Origin: an uncultured Bacteroidales bacterium
GTDB lineage: Bacteria; Bacteroidota; Bacteroidia; Bacteroidales; Muribaculaceae
Assembly (NCBI GenBank): GCA_905210435.1
Contig: CAJLWO010000002.1
Coordinates: forward strand, 79,886-143,885
DNA: 64,000 nt
Direction: 5' to 3'
The first letter of the stretch is position 1; every line of letters starts with the position of its first letter. This document shows positions 28,309 through 36,136 of the stretch, one piece after another. Made by a program: the position numbers and the translations under genes. The notes under the pieces were generated by a model, which saw nothing but the letters and a program-made list of their open reading frames with translations, made no database searches and had not been told where the DNA came from.

Positions 28309-31300
28309 CAAATCTACGATAGAGAAAGTGTTGCAGAGCGTTGACATCGTGGATGTCATCTCGGAACACGTCACCTTACAGAAGAAAGGCTCGCTATACT
28401 GGTGCTGCTGTCCGTTCCATTCGGAGCGCACTCCGTCGATGGCGGTCAGCAAGGCGCGAGGCACTTTCACCTGCTACGGCTGCGGGGCCCACGGCGATGC
28501 CGTGGAGTTCCTTCAGAAGCTCGACAACCTGTCGTTCCCCGAAGCTATCGAGAGGCTTGCCAAGAAATCAGGCATACAGATAATGCACGACCACCGGGAG
28601 CGCACCGACGAGGAAATAGAAGCGTCAAAGCACCGTGAGAGTTTGCTCGCCGCCATCGCCGTGGCGCAGGATTTCTTTGTCAGTCAACTGCAAGCCGATA
28701 CTTCGGAAGCGGATGCCGCCCGTAATTACGCTTACGGACGCTGGGGCGAGGAATACTGCAAGTCGGTCGGCATTGGCTATGCTCCCGACAGCTGGGACGC
28801 TTTGCCGGAGTATTGCCGCAGTCGCGGTGTGGACTATGCACACCTCAAGGATGCCGGCATTGTCAAGTTCAGCGACAAATCACGGAAATACTATTCGTTT
28901 TTCCGTGGCCGCATCACTATCCCGATATGTGACCGCTACGGCAAAATCATTTCATATACAGCCCGCTACTTCGGTGACAATCCGGATGAAACTAAATATC
29001 TCAACACGGCCAACACACCGGTTTTCGAGAAGGGCAATACCATATTCGGACTCAAAGAGGCTATCAGACAGGCCGGACGCACAGGCAGGTTTATCATTGT
29101 CGAGGGAGCGCCCGACGTCCTCCGTATGCACTCCGACGAGGTCGGACTGACGGAGACGGTCGCCACCCTCGGAACGGCATGGAGCGAACAGCAGCTAAAG
29201 CAACTGCAACGCTACGCTCCGAGCCTTTGCTTTATACCCGATGCCGACCCTCCTAAGGAGGGAGAACATTACGGCCCGGGGATAAAGGCGGTGATGAAGA
29301 ACGGTCTGGAGGCAATGCGACTGGGCTTCTCTGTATCTGTCAGGGAGATTCCCGTCGGCGAGGACGGCCATAAACAGGACCCGGACAGCTTCATCACCGG
29401 CTGCGACATCTTCAACTCTCTTGAAGATGTGAATTTTGCCGTTTGGTATGGTCTGAAGCTGCTCAATTCCTGCTCTACTGATACAGAGCGCATAGAGGCT
29501 TTGAAACGTATCTGTCGCGAGGCGCTGGTGCTCGTCGAGGACGAGACTACGCTTAACTGCTGTCTTGAACCTCTCTACAAGGTTTTCGGCAAACTCAAAC
29601 TGTGGCGCGATGCCGTTCAGAACAGCCGTGATGAGCGGCGCCGTGAGGCGGCCCGAAAGGAGCGCGAGGCTATGAGCGAGGAACAGGCGGCTATGCGCGA
29701 ACTCGGTATCATCGTCAGAAACCGATGCTATTGCTCATATTCCAAAGAGGGTGAACTGGAAAGGTGGAGCAATTTCCTCATGGAGCCGCTTTTCCACATC
29801 ATCGACGGCGACAATGCCATCCGCATTTTCCGCATCGTCAATGACAAGGGGGGCAGACGTGAAATTGAACTGCGGCAGGACGAGCTTGTTTCTCTCGCCC
29901 GTTTCCAACAGCGAATCGAAAGCCTCGGTTTCTTCATCTTCAAGGGGAATCTCGCAAATCTGCTCAACTTGAAGGAATATCTCTATTCCATCACCGACTC
30001 TGCGGTTCAGTTAAGCAAAATGGGCTGGAATGCCGCCGAGGAAGTCTATGCCTTCGGCGACGGCATTTTCGCCGACAATGTGCTTTATAATGTCAACGAC
30101 CTGGGTATCGTCAAAATCGGCGACCGCACTTTTTACCTGCCCGCTTTCTCCAAAATGCACATCGACCAAAAGGACGCTTACCAGTTCGAGCGCAGCTTCT
30201 CCTGCCGTCAGCATGGAGAAGTGTCGCTATACGAGTATGTACAGCGCATGGTTACTGTATTCGGCGACAATGCCAAAGTCGGCTTCGCCTTTCTTCTGGC
30301 GACACTCTTTTTAGACGTTGTGAAGCAGACCTCCAAACGTCTCGCCCTGCTGAATATTTTCGGTCGCAAGGGTTCGGGCAAGACGGAATTGGGCACCGCC
30401 CTTATGTCGTTCTTCATACGGCAGAACGACCCTCCTTCGCTCGCCACAACATCTATGGCCTCGCTCAATGAAATGCTGTCGTGCGCCGAGAACAATCTCG
30501 TGCATCTCGACGAGTATAAGAATGAAATCGACTTTCGCAAGATTGAACTGCTCAAACAGATATGGGGCGGCAGCGGTCAGACGAAGAAGAACATGGACGG
30601 CGACAAAAAGGTGCAGCGCACTTTTGTTCGCTCCGGGGTTATCCTCACAGGTCAGGACGCTCCGACCCGTGACGATGCCCTTTTCTCTCGTGTCATTCAT
30701 CTGTCCTACTCGCAGGTTACGTTCAGCAAGGAAGCCAAACGTAACTTCGAGGAGTTTCAGGCTATCAGCGCACGGGGCGCCTCCCACCTTACGGTGCAGC
30801 TTCTGAAACTCCGCAAACTGTTTGAGACGGATTATGCCGCCCATTACGCCGCCTGTAAGCGTGAGCTTATGGCGGCTCTCGCCGAGGACAACATCGAGGA
30901 CCGTCTGCTCAACAACTGGCTCGCTCCGCTTGCGGCGTTCCATACGGTGCAGACTTCGCTTCGTCTGCCCATCGACTACCTCGATCTGTTCAATATCTGC
31001 GTCGGAGGTATACGCCGGCAGAATGAACAGCTGAAGAAGAACTCCGACATCGCCGTATTCTGGTCAATGCTCGATTCCGGCCACATGCTGGGCCGCATTG
31101 TCGCCAAAAGCCATTTCGCCATCAGGGTGCAGTCTTCGTTCAAACGTCTTGACGGAGACGTTATCGACTTCGGACGCAACAAGTCGGTGCTGTACCTCAA
31201 TTATCAGAATGTAATCGCCACGCTGGGGCAGCGCGTCAACGGCTCCAACATCGTAGGAAAGCTCGACACCGTCTCGCTCGACTCTTATCTGAGGACGCAC

Positions 31301-31576
31301 CCGGCGTTCCTCGGTACCAAGCAGTACCGCTTTCGCGTCCTGCTCCCCAACGGTACGCCTGATTATACTTTCGACACGCGCGACGGCCGTTCCGTGCGCC
31401 GCGTAAAGGAAGTGCGTCCTATGGCTTTCGTTTTCGATTATGAATTGCTCAAGGAGAGTTACGAGATTAACCTCGAAACGCAGGAGCGCAACGAAAACGA
31501 TGCCTCGGAAGATGATGTGGAGCCGGAAGAAACCGACTCTCAATTACCTCCGGAAGAACCCGAATTGCCGTTTTGA
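28301..31576 (+). CDS. Phage primase-helicase (CHC2 zinc finger, Toprim, P-loop ATPase)
   Basis: A 1,091-residue replication protein. The ATG at 28301 (MIDKSTIEKVLQSVDIVDVI) overlaps the previous gene and is the natural start. Residues 33-62 form a CHC2 zinc finger (CPFHSERTPS then FTCYGCGAHGDAVEF). A Toprim domain follows near 265-330 (FIIVEGAPDVL, FIPDADPP), and the C-terminal ATPase has Walker A GRKGSGKT at 688-695 and a Walker B-like LVHLDEYKNE. A charged linker near 450-475 joins the parts. It should prime and unwind at the phage origin. Confidence 0.9.
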   Translation: MIDKSTIEKVLQSVDIVDVISEHVTLQKKGSLYWCCCPFHSERTPSMAVSKARGTFTCYGCGAHGDAVEFLQKLDNLSFPEAIERLAKKSGIQIMHDHRERTDEEIEASKHRESLLAAIAVAQDFFVSQLQADTSEADAARNYAYGRWGEEYCKSVGIGYAPDSWDALPEYCRSRGVDYAHLKDAGIVKFSDKSRKYYSFFRGRITIPICDRYGKIISYTARYFGDNPDETKYLNTANTPVFEKGNTIFGLKEAIRQAGRTGRFIIVEGAPDVLRMHSDEVGLTETVATLGTAWSEQQLKQLQRYAPSLCFIPDADPPKEGEHYGPGIKAVMKNGLEAMRLGFSVSVREIPVGEDGHKQDPDSFITGCDIFNSLEDVNFAVWYGLKLLNSCSTDTERIEALKRICREALVLVEDETTLNCCLEPLYKVFGKLKLWRDAVQNSRDERRREAARKEREAMSEEQAAMRELGIIVRNRCYCSYSKEGELERWSNFLMEPLFHIIDGDNAIRIFRIVNDKGGRREIELRQDELVSLARFQQRIESLGFFIFKGNLANLLNLKEYLYSITDSAVQLSKMGWNAAEEVYAFGDGIFADNVLYNVNDLGIVKIGDRTFYLPAFSKMHIDQKDAYQFERSFSCRQHGEVSLYEYVQRMVTVFGDNAKVGFAFLLATLFLDVVKQTSKRLALLNIFGRKGSGKTELGTALMSFFIRQNDPPSLATTSMASLNEMLSCAENNLVHLDEYKNEIDFRKIELLKQIWGGSGQTKKNMDGDKKVQRTFVRSGVILTGQDAPTRDDALFSRVIHLSYSQVTFSKEAKRNFEEFQAISARGASHLTVQLLKLRKLFETDYAAHYAACKRELMAALAEDNIEDRLLNNWLAPLAAFHTVQTSLRLPIDYLDLFNICVGGIRRQNEQLKKNSDIAVFWSMLDSGHMLGRIVAKSHFAIRVQSSFKRLDGDVIDFGRNKSVLYLNYQNVIATLGQRVNGSNIVGKLDTVSLDSYLRTHPAFLGTKQYRFRVLLPNGTPDYTFDTRDGRSVRRVKEVRPMAFVFDYELLKESYEINLETQERNENDASEDDVEPEETDSQLPPEEPELPF

Positions 31577-31608
31577 CAGTTCTCCCCATTACCTATTACT
31601 AATATCTG

Positions 31609-31639
31609 CCGTTGAAATTTGATTCAGCGGCATTTTTTT
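31609..31639 (+). terminator. Terminator after the primase-helicase
   Basis: GCCGTTGAA (31609-31617) pairs with TTCAGCGGC (31623-31631) with one wobble pair, followed by A and seven Ts. Confidence 0.82.
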
Positions 31640-31689
31640 CGATTATTTTTTCGCCTTTCTCTGAATTTCTGTGAGCCGAAATTTCGGCA

Positions 31690-31815
31690 AGACAATTCAG
31701 ACAATTTAGACAACGCTTTATATCAGAGAGTTAACCCGATTTTTGCCGTGCCATTGCTTAGACACGTTTAGACAAAATCGAAATTTTTTCGGGTTCATCA
31801 GCCGAAAATAGACAG
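31690..31815. repeat. AGACAA iteron-like array, possible replication origin
   Basis: AGACAA at 31690, 31699 and 31708 (9-base period), AGACAC at 31760, AGACAA at 31770, and AGACAG at 31810. The flanks are AT-rich with palindromic TATATAGATATAT at about 31,830. The 501-base gap 31577-32077 contains this array, two terminators and the promoter of the next gene, and no ORF. Confidence 0.55.
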
Positions 31816-31934
31816 CGAAAGCCACTATATAGATATATGATTTTTGACTGATAAAATCTATATCTTTATATATCAGGGGCTTTGCTTCATCTCTCTACTC
31901 TCGGCTATTTGTCTGAGTTCGCTACCCCGACAAC

Positions 31935-31961
31935 ATCCTCGTATGTGCGCGAGGATTTTTT
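31935..31961 (+). terminator. Terminator-like hairpin
   Basis: ATCCTCG (31935-31941) pairs with CGAGGAT (31950-31956), followed by six Ts. Confidence 0.7.
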
Positions 31962-32048
31962 CTTCATGCTCCGGTTTTGCACTGTCCGCTGTTCCCGAAT
32001 ATCGGCAACGCAACGCCTTGAAAACAAGGCTAAGTCGCTGATATTTGG

Positions 32049-32056
32049 TAAATTTG
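32049..32056 (+). promoter_or_regulatory. Promoter -7 element TAAATTTG
   Basis: Lies 22 bases before the ATG at 32078, giving a very short leader. Its presence argues against the in-frame upstream ATG at 32045. Confidence 0.55.
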
Positions 32057-32077
32057 CATATACCAATCGGGCTGACT

Positions 32078-32569
32078 ATGAGCGACCTTTGCATCTATTT
32101 ACCGCTGGAAGACTATCTCGCGCAGTGGTTCGTAAACGAACACGGCGGCGAGAGGCCGGTGCATCTTCTTCGCGGTTCTATCGAGAGCAAGGCGCTCGAA
32201 ACGTATCTGGAGAAGCTGCCGGAGGGCGTCGAGCCGGAGGTGTTCGCCGACGATAAGTTGCCCGTCAGGATTCCGACGTTCCGCAATCGTCCGCCGGAGA
32301 CTTACAACTATCTGCCGCCCCGTGCGCTTGCGCTGCTGCTGAATATCATCCGCAACCGCTTCGATATTCAGCTGTGGGAGGAGCTTCACCACTTCGGCAA
32401 AATCGGCAAGCGTCAGGATGAACTCATTTATGCATGGATGGAGAAGCACCGCATCGACCCGACGGAGAAGAACTGGAACGCCATAGCCAAACGCTATCAG
32501 CGTCAGCGAAACATCTATCTCGGTCGTGAACGGGCGAAAAATCAATATTCCCGCAAAAAATCGCATTGA
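32078..32569 (+). CDS. Hypothetical phage protein, basic C-terminus
   Basis: 163 residues from the ATG at 32078 (MSDLCIYLPLEDYLAQWFVNE). It contains IPTFRNRPPETYNYLPPRAL and FDIQLWEELHHFGKIGKRQDELIYAWMEKHRI, a helix-rich block, and ends in a strongly basic tail RQRNIYLGRERAKNQYSRKK that could bind nucleic acid. No family was recognised. The stop overlaps the upstream context of the next gene by a few bases. Proteins of this type lie beside replication genes in Bacteroidales prophages, but that is a context inference. Confidence 0.65.
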   Translation: MSDLCIYLPLEDYLAQWFVNEHGGERPVHLLRGSIESKALETYLEKLPEGVEPEVFADDKLPVRIPTFRNRPPETYNYLPPRALALLLNIIRNRFDIQLWEELHHFGKIGKRQDELIYAWMEKHRIDPTEKNWNAIAKRYQRQRNIYLGRERAKNQYSRKKSH

Positions 32570-32610
32570 TTTCAGCGGTCATTATTTACAATTCTACGAT
32601 TTCTACGATA

Positions 32611-33036
32611 ATGCGTGTTTCCACTCAGATATTACCCGGAATAAAAGCTATCGGCTGGGTCGATTGCCGATACCTGCCGAAGCGTGTTGACCTCTCGGCT
32701 ATCTGCGGTATGACGGTGGCCGTCCTGACGGACATTCACCCCATACCGTTCTTCGACGAGCCGACCTGCGAGTGCCAGAGCAAGAAGGACGGTGCCGGGT
32801 ATCAAGACACCGTCACCTTGAAGTTTCTTACAAGCAAGCAACTTCCCCGTGGTGCGGCTCTCGGATTTGTCGTTACCGATGTCAACGGCAATTCCTACCT
32901 TATCGGCTCGCGGGAACATCCGCTGCCGATTGTGGAGCCGACCCGTCAGACCGGCATACCGTCGGGCGATGCCGCCGGATATGCCTACGAAATTAAGCAC
33001 GTTTCCATCAAAGGGATGGTGCCGTGCGTCATATAG
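32611..33036 (+). CDS. Hypothetical phage protein
   Basis: 141 residues from the ATG at 32611 (MRVSTQILPGIKAIGWVDC); the upstream in-frame TTG at 32566 is less likely. It is beta-rich (AVLTDIHPIPFFDEPTCECQ, DTVTLKFLTSKQLPRGAALGFVVTD, SYLIGSREHPLPIVEPTRQ) with several Cys. The look is that of a small structural or head-tail protein, but it is placed in the early/late junction. No function can be assigned. Confidence 0.6.
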   Translation: MRVSTQILPGIKAIGWVDCRYLPKRVDLSAICGMTVAVLTDIHPIPFFDEPTCECQSKKDGAGYQDTVTLKFLTSKQLPRGAALGFVVTDVNGNSYLIGSREHPLPIVEPTRQTGIPSGDAAGYAYEIKHVSIKGMVPCVI

Positions 33037-33120
33037 CAGTTACCATCTTCCCAATAGGTCATTACAGATTTTGAAGTGAATTTTTCCGCTCGTCCGTGAG
33101 GATAGGCGGATTATTTTTAT

Positions 33121-33128
33121 TAACTTTG
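33121..33128 (+). promoter_or_regulatory. Promoter -7 element TAACTTTG
   Basis: TAACTTTG lies 21 bases before the ATG at 33150. Confidence 0.55.
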
Positions 33129-33149
33129 TGCTCAGTCTAATAGAACTCT

Positions 33150-33515
33150 ATGTCACGTTCAAGAATAATAACTATTGAAGGCGTATCATTCTGCGTTTCT
33201 GACGCAGACTATGATTTTTTTTGGAAAGCACATAATTGCGGTGAGGATAGTGATATTTTCAAAGTCGCGTGCAGACGAATTCTTGGACTTGGACCTGAAT
33301 CTCATACTTTGGATGAATTTCATGTCAAATATATAATGTGGCCATGCGGCAGTGACGAGGGCGTTAAGACTATTCTTAGAAGTGGGCTTGTTGAGTATGA
33401 AGAAGAATGGCTTAAAAACCAGAAAATAGATACTAAGCCCTCAGCAGCAGAATCTTTAAGAAGATTAGATGCTATTAACAAGCAAGACCCCAAAAGAACA
33501 AGACACAAGTTATAA
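33150..33515 (+). CDS. Hypothetical low-GC accessory protein
   Basis: 121 residues, MSRSRIITIEGVSFCVSDAD at the start, then YDFFWKAHNCGEDSDIFKVACR and GSDEGVKTILRSGLVEYEEEW. Lower GC and different codon use from the flanking phage genes, and its own TAACTTTG promoter, point to a separately acquired cassette. No domain was recognised. Confidence 0.6.
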   Translation: MSRSRIITIEGVSFCVSDADYDFFWKAHNCGEDSDIFKVACRRILGLGPESHTLDEFHVKYIMWPCGSDEGVKTILRSGLVEYEEEWLKNQKIDTKPSAAESLRRLDAINKQDPKRTRHKL

Positions 33516-34180
33516 TCTCCGTCATAATATTGTATAATTCTCCGTCAGTAACTTTTGTTGTTGGCGGCTTTTTTCATTGGTAGCGAGAGCCACACCCTGC
33601 GGAGAAGCCCTGCAAGAGTGTGGGAGCAGGCGAAATTGTTTCGTGGCCGTTCTCAGTAATCACTCATAGTTCGCGGCTTTTGTGGTCGAAGTGGACTGAT
33701 TGCCTAAATGCCGTCCGAGGGAGCGCGTGGACGATGGGCTAAGTCATCCTCCAACTCGCCCTTGCATTCCTCGGCTATGGCTGCACAAGTCGTAGCAGGA
33801 GGCGATCACCGCGCATCGTGGCGGTCGGTCGTGGTATTCTTCGCACCTCTTTTCCTCTGAGGTCATCACCGATCCAAGGGCTTCCATTCCTGCGCTGTCG
33901 GGGTCAGGCTCGCGTGGATAGCGAAGTTGATACCTCGAAGCCGAGGTAGTAAGGTCGGAGTCCGCAGGATGCCGTCTGATGTTGTACAGCCCATAATGCC
34001 GCAGGAGGTCTTGCCGCATCTGCCTTTTGTGGTCACGTCTGATAACAGCTGTGCTCTCGGCTGCCGAGGTCTGCGGGCGTTCCATATTCCCACCGAGGAG
34101 TTGAGTTCACGGATTGCGATTTTCTATTACTTCTTCCGTTACCGGCTTCCGCATAGGCCCATTTTTAGTTTTGCTTCACA
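33516..34180. other. GC-rich non-coding tract 1
   Basis: About 665 bases without a credible gene. Local hairpins are visible (CCACAC near 33,590 with GTGTGG near 33,617; ACCTCG near 33,932 with CGAGGT near 33,943). It leads into the structured ardA leader. Short frames on both strands have no start signals or protein-like composition. Confidence 0.55.
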
Positions 34181-34358
34181 AAGTTAGCACGGGCGGTCTC
34201 TTGGTCAAGGACAGGTTTGCCTCCGGTGGAGTTCATTTTTCGCTACGTTGCAAAATGACATTCATCCTTGACCTCACAGTTCCCTATGCCCGTGCTTTGG
34301 TTTGTTCGTAAAACTTCAAAAAATGAACCGTATGTTACACCCTCAAACTTCAAAAGCA
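34181..34358 (+). promoter_or_regulatory. Nested-hairpin leader of ardA, copy 1 of 4
   Basis: Three nested stems: AGCACGGGC (34186-34194) with GCCCGTGCT (34288-34296); GTCAAGG (34204-34210) with CCTTGAC (34266-34272); TCATTTT (34233-34239) with AAAATGA (34252-34258). The top loop contains TTCGCTACGTTGCA (34239-34252). CAGGTTTGC at 34212-34220 is shared with the 54.9-kb copy. The element ends in TTTGTTCGTAAAA, and translation starts after ACTTCAAAAGCA at 34359. Confidence 0.7.
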
Positions 34359-34991
34359 ATGAAAATCAAACTGCAATTCGGAGAACTCAACATCACTCCC
34401 TCGGTGGAGGAACGCCTCGACGACCTCGGCTTTATCGCCGACAGCTTCGCCTCTGACGTGGCTGACCACAAGTCAGACTGCGACGGCAATCCCTCTATCT
34501 ACTGCGGCACATGGGCCAAGTACAACGACGGCAATCTCTGCGGCCTCTGGATAGACCTCACTACCTTCGACGACTTCGAGGAGTTCATCAACTTCTGCAA
34601 GGCTATCCACGCCGACGAGCCGGACCCCGAACTGGACGCGCAGGACTGGGAATGTCTGCCCCAGGGTCTCGACGGCGACGACCTCTTTATCGAGGAAAAG
34701 TGGGACCTGCTGCAGGAATACCTCGAACTGTGCGACCGCTTCGATGCCGATGCAGTGAACGCCTACATCTGCTGCTACGACATATACAGCCTCAGCGGTT
34801 TCGAGGAACGCTATCAGGGCGAGTTCAAATCGGAGGAAGACTTCGCCGAATACATCGTCAACGAGCTCTACGACCTCGACCGGCTTATGGGCAATCTGTC
34901 CTACTACTTCGACTACGAAAAGTACGCCCGCGAACTTTTCATGAGCGATTACTCGATTGAGAACGGCTACGTTTTCAACAATCTCGCCTGA
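34359..34991 (+). CDS. ardA: ArdA-type antirestriction protein
   Basis: A DNA-mimic inhibitor of type I restriction enzymes. From the ATG at 34359 it is 210 residues and very acidic. Family landmarks: SIYCGTWAKYNDGNLCGLWIDL, DPELDAQDWECLP, EERYQGEFKSEEDFAEY, and LSYYFDYEKYARELF followed by SDYSIENGYVF. Start choice: the other genes with this leader also begin right after ACTTCAAAA-N-CATG-like sequence; earlier in-frame codons (34302, 34323) lie inside the leader. In a prophage it would protect incoming DNA. A GCCGCTCC/GGAGTGGC hairpin follows. Confidence 0.93.
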   Translation: MKIKLQFGELNITPSVEERLDDLGFIADSFASDVADHKSDCDGNPSIYCGTWAKYNDGNLCGLWIDLTTFDDFEEFINFCKAIHADEPDPELDAQDWECLPQGLDGDDLFIEEKWDLLQEYLELCDRFDADAVNAYICCYDIYSLSGFEERYQGEFKSEEDFAEYIVNELYDLDRLMGNLSYYFDYEKYARELFMSDYSIENGYVFNNLA

Positions 34992-35017
34992 CCGCTCCCG
35001 CACTCTCTCCTTGCAGG

Positions 35018-35037
35018 GCCGCTCCTTCGGGAGTGGC
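35018..35037 (+). terminator. Hairpin after ardA
   Basis: GCCGCTCC-TTCG-GGAGTGGC (35018-35037), a stable tetraloop hairpin without a clear T tract. Confidence 0.55.
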
Positions 35038-35057
35038 TCTCGATGTGGTTAGAGATA

Positions 35058-35258
35058 TTAGTCAGCTGGTACTACCTTAGTAGTTGCATATTCAAAATCC
35101 AGACTCTGTGCAACTTCATAGTCATCGATGGATTTTACGACTTCCCATTTTTTGCCATTGAGCAAAACAATCTCACCAAAGCTTCGAGTGACATTGCGCT
35201 CTTCACTTCCAATTACAATTCTACGACCATTGGTGTAATAGATATAGTCAATTCTCAT
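35058..35258 (-). CDS. Small hypothetical protein, second gene of a reverse-strand pair
   Basis: 66 residues: MRIDYIYYTNGRRIVIGSEE, then GEIVLLNGKKWEVVKSIDDY. A beta-rich small protein with no recognised family. It starts 3 bases after the stop of the 261-residue gene, so the two form a reverse-strand operon between ardA and the capsid genes. Low GC sets both apart from their surroundings. Confidence 0.6.
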   Translation of the reverse strand: MRIDYIYYTNGRRIVIGSEERNVTRSFGEIVLLNGKKWEVVKSIDDYEVAQSLDFEYATTKVVPAD

Positions 35259-35261
35259 TTT

Positions 35262-36047
35262 TTATCTAAAATCGTCTATATAATATGTCCCATCAGTAGG
35301 TCTCACGATTTCTCCAGTAAAGGAATTATATATTCCTTCCTGACGAGTGGTATTTTCTTGTTGGCTTTGCAACGATTTTTTCAACTCACCTTCTTTGTAT
35401 GAATTGTAAATAGTATTATGTGACCTATTTTCAATTTCAAAAAATCTCATAGCGTTTCCATCTGTTGTTTCAACGCTAATATCTGTTACGAGCTTGGGTA
35501 CTTCATAACAGATGTCATGGAACTTAGTGCACCCTGTCGCTAATGCTTTGTGGATTAACCCTGTAACATTTAAGGAAATGGCTATATCAAGGTAAGTGAA
35601 TAACGCCTGGTCATCAGAATAATGAAGTAATATTCCATTATTCTCAGATTCTTTTTTTGAATAATCAAGACTAACCCCTCTAATGTATTTCAAGTCCACA
35701 AAATGTCGCTCGAAGGTATCTATGGGCAACATATCTAATGTGTCATTGGGATTTATAGATTGATAGATAAATCCTCTTGACATAAATCGAAAGACCTTTT
35801 GCAGATATAGTAACCACTCATTATACTCAATTAGCAGAAGCAAGTCCTTAAAGGCTTTCCGATTATGGCTCAAATTGTAATCCAATAGCGATTTCAAATT
35901 CTTTATCAGATTTGCCTTAGGGTTATTATCATCATTGATATTCCCTGAAATTATTCTCCAACAAGTATAATTGTTGTCGAATCTGAGACCTTTTATAATG
36001 GCCTCATTATATTTCTCGTAATATTCAAAGTCAAAAGCTCTTTCCAT
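35262..36047 (-). CDS. Hypothetical low-GC cassette protein (possible moron/defence gene)
   Basis: 261 residues with no signal peptide, mostly helical (MERAFDFEYYEKYNEAIIKG, NLIKNLKSLLDYNLSHNRKAF), then a mixed region and a Gln/Ser-rich linker (KKSLQSQQENTTRQEG) before a short end domain. The family is not recognised. It is read against the late genes from a near-leaderless promoter: on the reverse strand TAACTTTGCG is followed at once by TTATGG with the start codon. It could act in the lysogen, for example as a superinfection or defence factor, but nothing in the sequence proves it. Confidence 0.65.
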   Translation of the reverse strand: MERAFDFEYYEKYNEAIIKGLRFDNNYTCWRIISGNINDDNNPKANLIKNLKSLLDYNLSHNRKAFKDLLLLIEYNEWLLYLQKVFRFMSRGFIYQSINPNDTLDMLPIDTFERHFVDLKYIRGVSLDYSKKESENNGILLHYSDDQALFTYLDIAISLNVTGLIHKALATGCTKFHDICYEVPKLVTDISVETTDGNAMRFFEIENRSHNTIYNSYKEGELKKSLQSQQENTTRQEGIYNSFTGEIVRPTDGTYYIDDFR

Positions 36048-36106
36048 AACGCAAAGTTATGAAATTTCGCTGACATTCTGTGTCTTTTCAGCTTCTTTAT
36101 TACAGC

Positions 36107-36136
36107 GGTAACTTCGTGGTGTAAACAAGTTACACC
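36107..36136 (+). promoter_or_regulatory. Late promoter TAACTTCG with start-proximal hairpins
   Basis: GTAACTT (36108-36114) is complementary to AAGTTAC (36127-36133), and TGGTGTAA (36117-36124) to TTACACCA (36130-36137), the A of the ATG included. TAACTTCG at 36109-36116 resembles the -7 element. The two pairings are mutually exclusive. Confidence 0.5.

Noticed and set aside
33516..34180. Decayed gene in the tract before ardA
   Set aside because: No frame shows recognisable protein motifs, even when frames are joined across stops, so a pseudogene cannot be supported.
34302..34358. Upstream start for ardA at 34302 or 34323
   Set aside because: These codons lie in the leader; the ArdA domain begins at 34359, where the leader sequence matches that of the other cassettes.
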